A DNA stretch of 59,176 bases from CANQDT01 sp051878935 (GTDB lineage: Bacteria; Bacillota; Clostridia; Lachnospirales; Lachnospiraceae): contig JBJELB010000032.1 in the NCBI GenBank assembly GCA_051878935.1, positions 1 to 59,176 of the forward strand. Reading direction: 5' to 3'. A program made the position numbers and the translations under genes. This document shows positions 27,306 through 34,893 of this stretch, piece after piece. Under the pieces are notes generated by a model that was given only the letters and a program-made list of their open reading frames with translations, did no database searches and was not told where the DNA came from. The number at the start of each line of letters is the position of its first letter. Position 1 is the first letter of the stretch.

Positions 27306-28859
27306 TCATTCCTGTCCATACACAGCTTCAAAGGTTTCCAGGCTCATTGGTCTGTGGAAACAGTAACCCTGTCCAATGGCACATCCGGCCTTCTTCAAAT
27401 CAGAGAACTGCTCCATATTTTCGATGCCTTCCGCCATCATTTCTATATTCAGCTTACGCGCCTGTTCAAAATACGTCTTTAGCTCATTCTCATTGGAAGA
27501 AGGTATCAGTCTCAAATCCAGCTTTAATGCATCCGTTTCGATATTTTCCAACATATTAACAGAGATATAATCTCCATCAAATCCATCCATGATTACTTTA
27601 AAACCAAGCCTTCTCAGGGCACTTGCCACTTCACTTGTCATCTCCGGACTCTGAACATATGCACTCTTTACAATTTCCATTTCTAATGATCTTGGTGGAA
27701 TGCGGTATTTTTCAAGCATTCTTCTAAAAAAGCCCGCAACATCCATTGCCAGAATATCGGTTTTAGAAAGATTCACCGAAACCGGAACCGGCCGCATACC
27801 GGCATCAATCCATTTTCGAATGGTCTTGCATACTTCCTCCCAAATAAAACTATCTATCCGGGTAATAAACCCATTATTCTCCAGAACCGGTACGAAAGCA
27901 GCAGGTGTCAGGAGTCCCAGTTTTTCATGATTCCAACGAACCAATGCCTCAGCTCCCACAAACTTCCGGGTATTCAGATATACTCTTGGTTGTAAGTAAA
28001 AGATAAACTCCCCTTTTTTCAAACCTTCTGTAATCTGTGACATCAGCATCGGTTCATTTTTAGAATCGTCCGCGAGTTCATTCCCTACTGCAGAAAAGGA
28101 ATATTGTAGATTCTTTGGAATACGATCCAGTCTGTCAAGAATTCTCCTGACATCACGCTTTTGCTTTCTCCTCTCCTGCTCCTCCACGGTAGGGATAACC
28201 ACCTTATGAAAAGTATCTACAAAAAGCCCATATTCCCGAAGCATGACATCCCAGATCATACGGTTCAAAATATTGAATATGATTGAAAGAATCACTCCCG
28301 ATATAGAAGTATAAAATGCTGTCTCGATACCACTCAATAATACAGCAATACTTTCGAGAGTGGCTTCCACTGAACTAAAGGCAATTGAACTGATACCGGC
28401 AATCAAACCAATAAAGGTTCCTAAAATACCGAGTCCTGTCAGTGTTCCGGGAATTTGAAGCACGAATCCCTGCCAGGTTTTCAACGACAGCATATCCTCA
28501 CTAAAATATTCTTCAATATCACTGACAATGTCCTCATCTTCTTTTTGCTGTTCCACTTTGTTCTTATACTCTTGAAACAGCTGATCCAGCACCTTCTCGC
28601 GAAACAGAGTTTCCAATTTAAACACGGCAATCCATGTTTCTGTAGATTGTACATCCAATGCCTGGTTAATACCCTGTCTGGCATTCTTAAAACCGGAACT
28701 AAACGTGAGTGCCGGCATCAAACCAAGAAAGAATCCCAGAGCAATAATGAAACACATAATGGACAGTATTATCATTGATAAAGTATCCGGTGCCAGACTA
28801 AACAACAAACCACCTGCCACCAGCAATAAGACCGCTATTCCACTAATTAGTTTTTTCAT
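27306..28859 (-). CDS. MotA/TolQ/ExbB/ZorA-like channel protein fused to a degenerate EAL domain
   Basis: A 517-residue fusion. Residues 1-210 have four membrane helices and the family core IPGTLTGLGILGTFIGLIAG (137-155), followed by ETAFYTSISGVILSIIFN, as in MotA/ExbB/ZorA proton-channel proteins. A basic helical linker (225-250) leads to an EAL domain (275-517) on the cytoplasmic side. Of the EAL active-site residues, Glu304, Asn363, Glu395, Asp425, Lys446, Glu477 and Gln497 are present, but the second Asp of the DDFGTG loop is Gly426 and the loop-stabilising Glu is Lys398, so c-di-GMP hydrolysis is unlikely and binding is plausible. First gene of the operon; AGAGGAG 6 bases before the ATG. 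Upstream, TATGATAAT near 28890 may be a -10, without a clear -35. Confidence 0.82.
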   Translation of the reverse strand: MKKLISGIAVLLLVAGGLLFSLAPDTLSMIILSIMCFIIALGFFLGLMPALTFSSGFKNARQGINQALDVQSTETWIAVFKLETLFREKVLDQLFQEYKNKVEQQKEDEDIVSDIEEYFSEDMLSLKTWQGFVLQIPGTLTGLGILGTFIGLIAGISSIAFSSVEATLESIAVLLSGIETAFYTSISGVILSIIFNILNRMIWDVMLREYGLFVDTFHKVVIPTVEEQERRKQKRDVRRILDRLDRIPKNLQYSFSAVGNELADDSKNEPMLMSQITEGLKKGEFIFYLQPRVYLNTRKFVGAEALVRWNHEKLGLLTPAAFVPVLENNGFITRIDSFIWEEVCKTIRKWIDAGMRPVPVSVNLSKTDILAMDVAGFFRRMLEKYRIPPRSLEMEIVKSAYVQSPEMTSEVASALRRLGFKVIMDGFDGDYISVNMLENIETDALKLDLRLIPSSNENELKTYFEQARKLNIEMMAEGIENMEQFSDLKKAGCAIGQGYCFHRPMSLETFEAVYGQE

Positions 28860-28975
28860 ACTCATCTCCTCTTTCGTTCTCTTGTATTATCATACTATCA
28901 ACGTTACACTAACTCACATCAATTTGGAATGATACCAGATGGACAGCATCAAATCAGCATCATTTCACAAAAAAA

Positions 28976-29740
28976 CTAATAAAACAGAACCACACACCCC
29001 ATCACAACGAGGACAACACCCACGATCCGGTTCAGTGTCTTATTATCTACCTTGTTCGCAATACGAGCAGCAACACGGGCCCAAAATAATGTAACAATTA
29101 TACATGCTGACAATACAAACAGATTCGGTGTACCACCAATGACAAAATGACTTAACGCTCCTGTTAAAGCAGTAAAAGCCATAATAAAAACACTGGTTCC
29201 AACAGCGCATTTCAGCTCATATCCCAGAACACTGGTCAGAATCAGAAGCATCATCATACCGCCGCCGGCTCCGACAAAACCACAGATAAATCCAATGCCC
29301 GTTCCTGCAATTGCAGATTGAAGCGCACGTTTCTTCGGTGATACAGATTCCATGGTCTCTTTGGTCGTCATCACCGGTTTCACAATAAATTTGATGCCCA
29401 GCAGCAGGGTCATGATGACAGAGAAGTTTCCCATCGTTGTATTCGGTACCAGACTTGCAATGTAGCTTCCGACCATGGTAAGCAGCAATACAAACAGCAT
29501 CATGATAAGACCATTTCTGACATCAATATTTTTATTCTTTTTATAAGTATAGGCACTGACTGCACTGGCAAGAACATCACTCGCCAATGCAATTCCCACT
29601 GCCTCATATGCAGGCATATCCAGAAATGTGATAAGAACAGGACTAATCACCGCAGCCGCACTCAGGCCGGCAAATCCTGTTCCGATGCCGGCACCTGTAC
29701 CTGCCAGAAAGCATATCAATAGTATCATCCATGGATTCAT
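28976..29740 (-). CDS. TSUP family transporter (TauE/SafE)
   Basis: A 254-residue membrane protein with about eight helices and two glycine-rich repeats typical of the TSUP family: FLAGTGAGIGTGFAGLSAAA at the start and GIGFICGFVGAGGGMMMLL in the middle. Relatives move sulfite, sulfonates or other anions, usually with protons. It is a separate gene upstream of the polysaccharide operon in the same direction and 116 bases away. Its substrate and link with either neighbour are unknown. Transcription from this gene could run into the motor-like gene pair because no T-tailed terminator is evident between them. Confidence 0.88.
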   Translation of the reverse strand: MNPWMILLICFLAGTGAGIGTGFAGLSAAAVISPVLITFLDMPAYEAVGIALASDVLASAVSAYTYKKNKNIDVRNGLIMMLFVLLLTMVGSYIASLVPNTTMGNFSVIMTLLLGIKFIVKPVMTTKETMESVSPKKRALQSAIAGTGIGFICGFVGAGGGMMMLLILTSVLGYELKCAVGTSVFIMAFTALTGALSHFVIGGTPNLFVLSACIIVTLFWARVAARIANKVDNKTLNRIVGVVLVVMGCVVLFY

Positions 29741-29830
29741 TATTCTTCCTCTTTTCGCTATTTTTCTAATCTGATTCTGATATATCTATGAATTATACCT
29801 TTATGCTATTTTGAAGTCAATCAGAATCAG

Positions 29831-29900
29831 AATAGAGTTTCTAAAATAAATAAATAGAGTTTCTAAAATAAATAATAATAGAGTTTCTAAAATAAATAAT
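29831..29900. repeat. Three short direct repeats upstream of the carA promoter
   Basis: The unit TAGAGTTTCTAAAATAAATA occurs at 29833, 29855 and 29879 (spacing 22 and 24 bases), ending 7 bases before the carA -35 box. It is A+T-rich and about two helical turns per unit. It could be an activator array, an UP-element-like stretch or simple slippage. Confidence 0.8.
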
Positions 29901-29906
29901 TTTCCC

Positions 29907-29935
29907 TTGACTCAGGCATTAGAATCTGATACTAT
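29907..29935 (+). promoter_or_regulatory. carAB promoter
   Basis: TTGACT (29907-29912), 17-base spacer, TACTAT (29930-29935): a good vegetative promoter. The start of transcription is expected near 29942, only a few bases before the leader hairpin. Confidence 0.8.
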
Positions 29936-29943
29936 ATTTCGAA

Positions 29944-29957
29944 GGACAAAGGCGTTC
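29944..29957 (+). promoter_or_regulatory. Hexaloop antiterminator hairpin, carA leader
   Basis: GGAC-AAAGGC-GTTC: a 4-bp stem (one G-U) with the six-base loop AAAGGC, which has A at loop position 1 and G at position 4 as required by ANTAR proteins. Loop and 3' arm are also the 5' arm of the terminator at 29948-29983, so the two folds exclude each other. Confidence 0.6.
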
Positions 29958-29983
29958 AGGTTTACTTCTGGAGCCCTTTTTTT
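29948..29983 (+). terminator. Leader terminator (attenuator) of carAB
   Basis: The arms AAAGGC-g-TTCAG and CTGGA-GCC-c-TTT pair with two single-base bulges around an 8-base loop, followed by seven T residues. It lies between the promoter and the carA ribosome binding site, so most transcripts should stop unless the hexaloop hairpin is held. Confidence 0.75.
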
Positions 29984-30022
29984 GTGTATTGACACTGTAA
30001 ATTCGCATATGAGGTGATTCTT

Positions 30023-31117
30023 ATGAAGCAAAAAATTTATCTTCAGCTGGAAGACGGAAGCATATACGAAGGGTATTCTTTCGGTGCTCCTCTTACAGAA
30101 AATGTGATAGCGGAAGTTGTTTTCACTACTGCTATGACCGGTTATGTTGAAACTCTCACTGACCCCAGTTATTATGGGCAGATGCTCGTACAGACATTTC
30201 CTTTAATAGGAAACTATGGCGTACATCCTGCCGACTTCGAAAGTTCCAAAATACACATGAGTGCCTACATTGTTCATGAGTATTGTAACGCACCGTCGAA
30301 CTTCCGAAATCAATTCGATTTAGATTCTTTACTGAAGAGAAACAACATTCCAGGTATCTGTAATATCGACACTCGTTCTTTGACAAAACGGATTCGTTCC
30401 AAGGGCGTTATGGTCGGTTGTCTTTGTAATTCTCCAATTTCGTCAGAAGAAGTCGCTTCTTTATCTCACTGGAAGATTGATCATGCAGTTTCCCACGTGA
30501 CGTCTTCTCAGATTTCCCGTATTTCCACCAGCTTACCAAAGCATCACGTTGTATTGTGGGATTTTGGTGCAAAAGAAAATATCGTTCGTTCACTCACGCA
30601 ACGTGACTGCGATGTAACCACCGTTCCTGCAAGCTCCACCTGCGAAGAAATCCTGGCACTGCATCCTGACGGTATTCTTCTCAGCAACGGACCGGGCAAT
30701 CCGAAAGACAATTCCTCCATCATTAAGGAATTGCAAAAGCTCTGTCAGGCGCACATTCCTACTTTTGGCATCTGCTTAGGTCATCAGCTGCTCGCTCTTG
30801 CAAACAGAGGAGATACAGAAAAATTAAAATATGGTCATCGTGGTTCGAACCAGCCGGTCAAGGATATGGAAACGGGCAGAACCTACATCACCAGTCAAAA
30901 CCATGGATATGCTGTTAAAAACGACTGTCTGCCTGCAAATTCCGATTTATATTTTAAAAATGTAAACGACGACACCTGTGAAGGAATTCGATATCATTCT
31001 TTCCCTGGATTCTCTGTACAATTCCATCCGGAAGCCTGCGGAGGTCCGCACGATACGGAATACCTGTTTCAGGAATTTATACACCTTATGGAAGGAGCGA
31101 AATCATCATGCCATTAA
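30023..31117 (+). CDS. carA: Carbamoyl-phosphate synthase small subunit
   Basis: Glutamine amidotransferase subunit that releases ammonia for carbamoyl phosphate (pyrimidine and arginine pathways). The 364-residue protein has the N-terminal CarA domain (LEDGSIYEGYSFG, FTTAMTGYVETLTDPSY) and the class I GATase domain with the nucleophile Cys in TFGICLGHQLLALA and the His/Glu pair in FHPEACGGP. GAGGTG lies 6 bases before the ATG at 30023; an ATG-like start 3 codons earlier has poorer spacing. The stop overlaps carB by 10 bases. It is controlled by the attenuator just upstream. Confidence 0.95.
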   Translation: MKQKIYLQLEDGSIYEGYSFGAPLTENVIAEVVFTTAMTGYVETLTDPSYYGQMLVQTFPLIGNYGVHPADFESSKIHMSAYIVHEYCNAPSNFRNQFDLDSLLKRNNIPGICNIDTRSLTKRIRSKGVMVGCLCNSPISSEEVASLSHWKIDHAVSHVTSSQISRISTSLPKHHVVLWDFGAKENIVRSLTQRDCDVTTVPASSTCEEILALHPDGILLSNGPGNPKDNSSIIKELQKLCQAHIPTFGICLGHQLLALANRGDTEKLKYGHRGSNQPVKDMETGRTYITSQNHGYAVKNDCLPANSDLYFKNVNDDTCEGIRYHSFPGFSVQFHPEACGGPHDTEYLFQEFIHLMEGAKSSCH

Positions 31118-34100
31118 ATCCTAATATCAAAAAAGTTCTTGTCATCGGTTCCGGACCGATTGTCATCGGACAAGCTGCTGAATTTGACTATGCCGGAACC
31201 CAGGCATGTATGGCAATCAAAGAAGAAGGTCTGGAAGTTGTATTAGTAAACTCGAACCCGGCTACTATTATGACAGACGCTGCCATTGCTGATCATGTTT
31301 ATATCGAACCATTGACTTTGGATTATCTGAAAAAGATTATTATGAAAGAGAAACCGGACAGTCTGCTCTCAACACTCGGTGGACAGACTGCATTGACCCT
31401 CTCCATGCAATTGGCGAGAGAAGGATTTCTGGAAGAACACAATGTTCAACTGCTCGGTGCAGATCCTGCAACCATTGACCGCGCTGAAGACCGACAAATG
31501 TTTAAAGATACCATGAAGGCTATCAAACAGCCGATTATTCCTTCTATTGTTACACAGACTCTGGAAGAATCATTACAGTTTGCAAGGCAGGTCAATTATC
31601 CGGTTATCGTACGTCCGGCCTTTACTCTTGGTGGTTCCGGAGGAGGTATTGCAAACTCGGAAGAGGAATTACGGAAAATCGCAGCATCCGGCTTACGTCA
31701 ATCTCCTATCCATCAGATTCTGGTAGAAAAATGTATCGCCGGCTGGAAAGAAATTGAGTTTGAGGTTATGCGTGATTGTGACGGTAATGTCATCACAATC
31801 TGTTCGATGGAAAACTTTGATCCGGTTGGTGTCCACACCGGGGATTCGATTGTCATCGCTCCTGCTGTGACATTGGCTGATAAAGAATACCAGATGCTGC
31901 GTTCTGCGGCTATTGATATTATCAGTGCGATGGAAATTGAGGGCGGTTGTAATGTCCAGTTCGCTCTTCATCCGGAGAGCTTTGAATATGCGGTAATCGA
32001 GGTCAATCCACGAGTATCCCGTTCTTCTGCTCTTGCCAGTAAAGCAACCGGATATCCGATTGCCCGTGTTGCTGCCAAGATTGCTCTTGGTTACCGGATG
32101 GATGAGATCAAGAATGAAGTTACCGGAAAAACATCCGCATTCTTTGAACCGGCTTTGGATTATGTCGTAATCAAATTCCCAAAATGGCCATTTGATAAAT
32201 TCGTTTATGCAAATCGTAATCTGGGAACCCAGATGAAGGCAACCGGTGAGGTCATGGCAATCGGCCGCAATTTTGAACAGGCTTTATTAAAAGCAGTCCG
32301 TGGTGCTGAGATTTCTCACGATTATTTAGATGATACCAATATGCAGGCACTCTCTTCCTCTGATTTGGTATGCAAGATCCTTGATCAGGATGATGAGCGC
32401 TTGTTTGCAGTATATGAAGCAATCCGTCGTGGATTTTCTGTAGAAGAACTGCACAATATCACGAAAATTGATGAATGGTTTTTATCAAAATTACAGCATT
32501 TATCCCAGCTGGAATCCGAACTGACATCCTCAGATATTGATGATGAACTGATTGACACACTCAAGCTGTATGGTTTTTCAGACAAGACCATCTGCCGTTT
32601 GGGAAAGATCGAAACAGTAAAGCGGAAACCATATAATTATAAAATCGTTGATACCTGTGCAGCAGAATTCAGTGCCCAGACTCCTTACTTCTACTCCACT
32701 TACGGAGAGGAAGACGAAGCATTGGAATATGTCCAAAATTATGCTCATAAGAAACCGGTTGTAATGGTATTTGGTTCCGGCCCGATTCGTATCGGTCAGG
32801 GTATTGAATTTGATTATGCTTCTGTCCACTGTGTCTTCGCATTAAAGAAGGCCGGATATGAGGTTGTCATCGTCAACAACAATCCGGAAACCGTATCCAC
32901 TGATTTTAATACGGCAGACAGATTGTACTTTGAACCATTAACACCGGAAGATATTGCAGATATCATTGAAATAGAGCAGCCAATCGGATGTGTGGTAGCT
33001 TTCGGAGGTCAGACTGCGATTCGACTGACCGCATGGTTATCTTCTCATAATATCCCAATTCTCGGAACACCGGCTGACAGTATTGATGCCGCCGAAGACC
33101 GCAGCCGTTTTGAACAGTTGTTAAAAGATCTGAATATCAAACAGCCGGTAGGAACAACGGTTCAAAGTGAAGAAGAAGCTCTGGTTGCAGCGAATCAATT
33201 GGGATATCCGGTTCTGCTGCGCCCATCTTATGTTCTGGGCGGACAGAATATGATCATCGCTTTTTCCGATGCTGACGTCAGCGAATATATGAAAATTATC
33301 CTGTCCCATATGAAGGATAACATTGTCCTGATTGATAAATATATGATGGGAACAGAGCTTGAAGTCGATGCCATCTGTGATGGTAAGGATGTTTTACTTC
33401 CCGGTATCATGGAACATATTGACCGTGCCGGTATCCACTCCGGTGACTCCATAGCAGTCTATCCTGCATGGAACCTGACCAAGGAACAAACCGATACCAT
33501 TATTGACTACTCCACCAAACTGGCACTGGCACTGGATACAAAGGGATTAATTAATATCCAGTATGTCATCAGTGATGGACAGATTTATGTTATTGAAGTA
33601 AACCCACGTTCATCCAGAACCGTACCATATTTAAGTAAGGTAACCGGTATCCCGATGATTGATATTTCTACACGAATCATGCTGGGCGAGACATTAAGCG
33701 ATATGGGGTATTCGTCCGGTCTCTATCCGAATGCACCACACACAGCGATCAAGGTACCTGTCTTCTCTTTTGAAAAGCTGGCCGGACTTGATACCACTCT
33801 GGGTCCGGAAATGAAATCAACCGGTGAAGTACTCGGAATCGCTCCTACGATTGATGAAGCCCTGTACAAAGGTCTTTTGAGTGCCGGATATCATTTCGAA
33901 TCAAGCGGCGGTGTATTTATTACCGTACGGGATACGGACAAAGCAGAGGCAGCTGAAATTGCAAAATCGTTTGCAGACCTTGGTTTCCGCTTATATTCGA
34001 CGGAAGGCACCTCCAAGGTATTAAAAGAACAGGGATTATCCGTTACCATGGTCCATAAAATACATGAATCGGAACAAAATACAATCACCCTGTTAGAGAG

Positions 34101-34299
34101 TGGAAAAATCAATTACATCATTTCCACTTCTGCAAAAGGCCGTTCTCCTCTGCGCGACAGTGTTAAGCTTCGCCGTAAAAGTGTTGAGCTTGGTATCCCA
34201 TGTTTAACAAGTCTGGATACAGCGAAGGTCATTGCAGACATCATAAAACTGAATTACTCACCGGATAAAACATCTTTAATCGACATCTGCAGTCTGTAA
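31108..34299 (+). CDS. carB: Carbamoyl-phosphate synthase large subunit
   Basis: Synthesises carbamoyl phosphate from bicarbonate, two ATP and ammonia channelled from CarA. The 1063-residue protein is full length for bacterial CarB with two ATP-grasp halves: the first opens VLVIGSGPIVIGQAAEFDYA and contains PAFTLGGSGGGIA; the second opens VMVFGSGPIRIGQGIEFDYA and contains RPSYVLGGQNM. The C-terminal allosteric MGS-like domain (STEGTSKVLKEQG, STSAKGRSP) is present. It ends 2 bases before a strong terminator shared with the convergent operon. Confidence 0.97.
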   Translation: MPLNPNIKKVLVIGSGPIVIGQAAEFDYAGTQACMAIKEEGLEVVLVNSNPATIMTDAAIADHVYIEPLTLDYLKKIIMKEKPDSLLSTLGGQTALTLSMQLAREGFLEEHNVQLLGADPATIDRAEDRQMFKDTMKAIKQPIIPSIVTQTLEESLQFARQVNYPVIVRPAFTLGGSGGGIANSEEELRKIAASGLRQSPIHQILVEKCIAGWKEIEFEVMRDCDGNVITICSMENFDPVGVHTGDSIVIAPAVTLADKEYQMLRSAAIDIISAMEIEGGCNVQFALHPESFEYAVIEVNPRVSRSSALASKATGYPIARVAAKIALGYRMDEIKNEVTGKTSAFFEPALDYVVIKFPKWPFDKFVYANRNLGTQMKATGEVMAIGRNFEQALLKAVRGAEISHDYLDDTNMQALSSSDLVCKILDQDDERLFAVYEAIRRGFSVEELHNITKIDEWFLSKLQHLSQLESELTSSDIDDELIDTLKLYGFSDKTICRLGKIETVKRKPYNYKIVDTCAAEFSAQTPYFYSTYGEEDEALEYVQNYAHKKPVVMVFGSGPIRIGQGIEFDYASVHCVFALKKAGYEVVIVNNNPETVSTDFNTADRLYFEPLTPEDIADIIEIEQPIGCVVAFGGQTAIRLTAWLSSHNIPILGTPADSIDAAEDRSRFEQLLKDLNIKQPVGTTVQSEEEALVAANQLGYPVLLRPSYVLGGQNMIIAFSDADVSEYMKIILSHMKDNIVLIDKYMMGTELEVDAICDGKDVLLPGIMEHIDRAGIHSGDSIAVYPAWNLTKEQTDTIIDYSTKLALALDTKGLINIQYVISDGQIYVIEVNPRSSRTVPYLSKVTGIPMIDISTRIMLGETLSDMGYSSGLYPNAPHTAIKVPVFSFEKLAGLDTTLGPEMKSTGEVLGIAPTIDEALYKGLLSAGYHFESSGGVFITVRDTDKAEAAEIAKSFADLGFRLYSTEGTSKVLKEQGLSVTMVHKIHESEQNTITLLESGKINYIISTSAKGRSPLRDSVKLRRKSVELGIPCLTSLDTAKVIADIIKLNYSPDKTSLIDICSL

Positions 34300-34301
34300 A
34301 C

Positions 34302-34340
34302 ATAAGAGCGGGCACCCGAGGGTACCCGCTCTTATTTATT
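34302..34340. terminator. Bidirectional terminator between carB and the ANTAR operon
   Basis: The 11-bp arms ATAAGAGCGGG (34302-34312) and CCCGCTCTTAT (34325-34335) enclose an extendable loop, with T-rich flanks on both strands. It sits in the 36-base gap between two convergent stops. Confidence 0.9.
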
Positions 34341-34881
34341 CGACCTGCAGCATCAATATCATCTGTGCAGTTTCTACCATATTCGTTCCGGAATCCATAC
34401 TGCTTTTTTGAATATAACGAAAGGCTTCCGGTTCCGTCATATTGTTTCTTTCCATCAGGACTTCTTTTGCTTTATCAATCAGGTCCTGTTCTTCTTTTGG
34501 ACGTTTCTTCGGCTTTAACCTGTTTTTTCGGATGCGTCGCTCTAACTGCATGCACATCATTTCTACCGAACTTACCAGATTCGATGCCCGAAATGGCATC
34601 GTTATGGTTACTACCTGTGAAGGACACTGTTCCAGTCCTGCCTGTGATGTCAGTAATAACATATCAAAGTAATCGGGTAAACTCTCAACAATCTCATTAC
34701 AGTACATGTCTTTGAAAACTCTGGAGCTAACGACAATTCCACTATCCAGCTGGTGCGCCTTAGACAGGATAGCAGAACCACTTGTACAAATCGCTGTTAT
34801 ATTAATTCCACGAGATGTTAGTAATTCGCTGATTCTTTTCGCATCTTCAATTTTGGGCATTGCCACAATAACACTGACCAT
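34336..34881 (-). CDS. ANTAR-domain antiterminator with pseudo-receiver domain
   Basis: A 181-residue RNA-binding regulator. The C-terminal ~55 residues (from EEQDLIDKAKEVLMERNN through TEPEAFRYIQK to the end) match the three-helix ANTAR fold, which binds hexaloop hairpins and prevents terminator formation. The N-terminal part resembles a response-regulator receiver, but where the phosphorylated Asp should follow the third strand the sequence is GIVVSSRVF (Ser52/Ser53), so activation by phosphorylation is unlikely. It is the last gene of pyrG-gltB-gltD-glnA, 12 bases after the glutamine synthetase gene. Similar proteins next to glnA occur in other Clostridia. The three hexaloop leaders in this window are its likely targets. 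Confidence 0.85.
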   Translation of the reverse strand: MVSVIVAMPKIEDAKRISELLTSRGINITAICTSGSAILSKAHQLDSGIVVSSRVFKDMYCNEIVESLPDYFDMLLLTSQAGLEQCPSQVVTITMPFRASNLVSSVEMMCMQLERRIRKNRLKPKKRPKEEQDLIDKAKEVLMERNNMTEPEAFRYIQKSSMDSGTNMVETAQMILMLQVE

Positions 34882-34893
34882 GCGATCACCCCG

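Noticed and set aside
26732..27559. 275-residue plus-strand frame
   Set aside because: It is antisense to the linker and glycine run of the MotB-like gene and runs into the EAL gene. Its hydrophobic F/I-rich translation mirrors Asp/Lys-rich codons, and it lacks a ribosome binding site.
25655..28859. Zorya defence system
   Set aside because: Only the ZorAB-like motor shape is shared. No ZorC/ZorD or ZorE is present, the ZorB-like protein lacks an OmpA domain, and the genes are in an EPS operon.
20885..28859. Internal promoters or attenuators between EPS genes
   Set aside because: Genes overlap or are separated by at most about 35 bases, and no convincing -35/-10 pair or T-tailed hairpin was found there.
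29831..29900. Direct repeats considered as a CRISPR array
   Set aside because: Spacers would be only 2-4 bases, the repeats are A+T-rich, and no cas gene is present.
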